Shown piece after piece: positions 6,401-7,484 of a DNA stretch of 7,484 nt. Location of the stretch: assembly GCA_030037055.1 (NCBI GenBank), contig JASHRZ010000741.1, positions 1 to 7,484 on the forward strand, given 5' to 3'. A model generated the notes under the pieces. That model searched no databases. It worked only from the letters and a program-made list of their open reading frames with translations, and had not been told where the DNA came from. How positions within the stretch are numbered: the stretch's first letter is position 1; every line of letters begins with the position of its first letter. Both the position numbers and the translations under genes were made by a program. This DNA comes from Alphaproteobacteria bacterium. Lineage in GTDB: Bacteria > Pseudomonadota > Alphaproteobacteria > ATCC43930 > CGMCC-115725.

Positions 6401-6509
6401 AAGCGCCAAGCGCGAGGCTTGCAAGCGCCACGGGGGGCACAGGGGCCGGCCGATTTGTTCGGGCGCCGCCGGCAAGATCCTATATAAAGAGGCCTGTCGG
6501 GACTCTGGC
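6401..6509. promoter_or_regulatory. Divergent spacer, likely promoters for yqgE and the DsbD-like gene
   Basis: About 109 bp separate two divergent starts, so both promoters should lie here. The AT-rich run TATATAAAGA at 6481-6490 stands out in very GC-rich surroundings; TATAAA at 6483-6488 matches 5 of 6 bases of a -10 box and is 22 bp before the ATG at 6510. The best upstream partner, TTGTTC at 6455-6460, is poor and too far for standard spacing. Because TATATA is palindromic, it could also serve the opposite strand. The yqgE-proximal part carries AAGCGC hexamers at 6401, 6408 and 6423 and a 10-bp palindrome GCTTGCAAGC at 6417-6426. No regulator is recognised. Confidence 0.4.
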
Positions 6510-7484
6510 ATGGATGATCAAGGACGAGCCTGGCGCCGGCTCGGCGCCCTTGCGCTGCTGATGCTGGCCTGCCTCCTGCCGGGGCGGGCCGCGGCGGCGG
6601 ACGGCGCTTCGAACTGGTTCGTCACCGCTCAAGGACAGGTCAGGCTCATTGCCGCATCGCCGGTGGTCGGCGATGCCGCCGCGCTCGAGCTTGGCCTCGA
6701 GTTCCGCCTGGCGCCGCACTGGAAGATTTACTGGCGCTCGCCGGGCGATGCCGGCTATCCGCCCCGGCTCGACTGGACCGGCTCGACCAACCTCGCCGAC
6801 GCCGCGCTCTCCTGGCCGGCGCCGCAGCGCTTCTCGGTGTCCGGCCTCGAGACCATTGGCTATGTCGGCCATGTCGTGCTGCCCATCACCGCCCGGCTCG
6901 ATCGCCCGGGGCAGGAGGCACGCCTCCGCCTCGCGCTCAGCTATCTCACCTGCAGCGAGATCTGTATCCCCTATGACACGGCGCTGAGCCTCGACCTGCC
7001 GGCCGCGAGTGCGGCCCCGGGCAGCTCCGACAATGCCGCGCTCATCGCCCGCTATGCTCAACGCGTCCCGGGCGACGGCCGGGGCGCCGGTTTGGCGCTC
7101 GCTGCCGCCAGCCTTGTCACCGGCCGGAAGCCAATGCTGGAGCTGCGGGTCGCAACCCAGCGCCCGTTGCTGGCGCCCGACGCCTTCATCGAAGGGCCGC
7201 CGGGGATCAGCTTCGGCGTGCCGCATCTCGCGACCGGCGACCCGCGGGGGCAGGCGCTGCTGCGTCTGCCGGTGACAGGCGCGCCGGCCGCGCTCGAGGG
7301 CCTGGTCGGGCGGAAGCTCACCGTCACGCTGGTCGATGGCGAGGGCGCGCTCGAGAGCACCGTCATCCCCGAAGCCGTGCCGCCGCCGGCGGATCTCGGT
7401 CTGCTGCTGGCGATCCTGCCGCTGGCGCTGCTGGGCGGCTTCATCCTCAACTTCATGCCCTGCGTCCTGCCGGTGCTGTCGATC
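6510..7484 (+). CDS. DsbD/ScsB-like thiol:disulfide reductase, N-terminal part (cut by window edge)
   Basis: An open frame of 325 codons that runs off the window. Residues 1-30 form a clear Sec signal peptide: Arg6, Arg9 and Arg10, a Leu/Ala core, then R-A-A-A-A with likely cleavage near 30/31. The periplasmic domain (about 35-290) carries the DsbD N-terminal signature W-K-I-Y-W-R-S-P-G-D-A-G-Y-P and a C-S-E-I-C pair, Cys148 and Cys152, the expected thiol-exchange cysteines. The first membrane helix starts near 296 and leads into N-F-M-P-C-V-L-P (314-321), where Cys318 matches the redox cysteine of DsbD/CcdA membrane domains. Such proteins pass electrons from cytosolic thioredoxin across the inner membrane to periplasmic partners. 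The rest of the membrane domain and any C-terminal thioredoxin-like domain lie beyond the window. The CxxxC type resembles ScsB-like proteins more than classical E. coli DsbD. The ATG at 6510 is preceded by only a weak ribosome site, but the signal peptide supports it. Confidence 0.9.
   Translation, partial: MDDQGRAWRRLGALALLMLACLLPGRAAAADGASNWFVTAQGQVRLIAASPVVGDAAALELGLEFRLAPHWKIYWRSPGDAGYPPRLDWTGSTNLADAALSWPAPQRFSVSGLETIGYVGHVVLPITARLDRPGQEARLRLALSYLTCSEICIPYDTALSLDLPAASAAPGSSDNAALIARYAQRVPGDGRGAGLALAAASLVTGRKPMLELRVATQRPLLAPDAFIEGPPGISFGVPHLATGDPRGQALLRLPVTGAPAALEGLVGRKLTVTLVDGEGALESTVIPEAVPPPADLGLLLAILPLALLGGFILNFMPCVLPVLSI

Noticed and set aside
6510..6575. Possible lipobox at Cys21 of the DsbD-like protein
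   Set aside because: M-L-A-C is a poor lipobox, and the segment continues as an ordinary signal peptide ending in R-A-A-A-A, so signal peptidase I cleavage fits better.
6480..7226. 248-codon minus-strand frame opposite the DsbD-like gene
   Set aside because: The plus strand carries a signal peptide, DsbD signatures and a CcdA-like cysteine; the minus translation is Arg/Gly-rich without motifs.

Overview
The window is very GC-rich bacterial DNA with dense, classical protein-coding content. Gene content and order suggest an alphaproteobacterium, most likely of the Rhodospirillales type: threonine synthase directly followed by an M16 peptidase close to the mitochondrial processing peptidase beta-subunit, then a RimJ-like acetyltransferase. 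The taxon is an inference from protein style and synteny, not a proven assignment.

Layout. Positions 1-289 hold no gene I can support; they contain a 10-bp inverted repeat and an 18-codon mini-ORF that ends exactly at the next start codon. A small lipoprotein-like protein with a Lys/Pro/Glu repeat tail follows (290-664), then a GC-only hairpin (665-687). Next comes a tight co-directional block: thrC (736-2160), an M16 zinc peptidase (2157-3416, 4-nt overlap with thrC), a GNAT acetyltransferase (3434-4048, 17-nt gap) and glnS (4068-5753, 19-nt gap). The spacing suggests one transcript from at least thrC to glnS. glnS converges on yqgE (complement 5825-6400) across 71 bp that contain a weak bidirectional hairpin. 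yqgE and a DsbD/ScsB-like thiol:disulfide reductase (6510 to the window edge, incomplete) diverge from a roughly 109-bp spacer that carries the most AT-rich hexamers nearby and several short repeats.

Function. The main block joins amino-acid biosynthesis (threonine), protein processing (M16 peptidase), protein or small-molecule acetylation (GNAT) and translation (Gln-tRNA charging). These are housekeeping roles with no obvious shared pathway; co-expression of growth-related genes is the simplest reading. The right end concerns the cell envelope: a YqgE/AlgH protein of unclear function and a periplasmic/inner-membrane thiol reductase.

I see no mobile element, CRISPR array, RNA gene or defence system, and nothing that looks like an undescribed multi-gene system. 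The points most worth a second look are the repeat-tailed lipoprotein with its leader region, GlnRS in a probable alphaproteobacterium, the conserved-looking thrC-peptidase coupling, and the repeat-bearing divergent spacer before yqgE and the DsbD-like gene.
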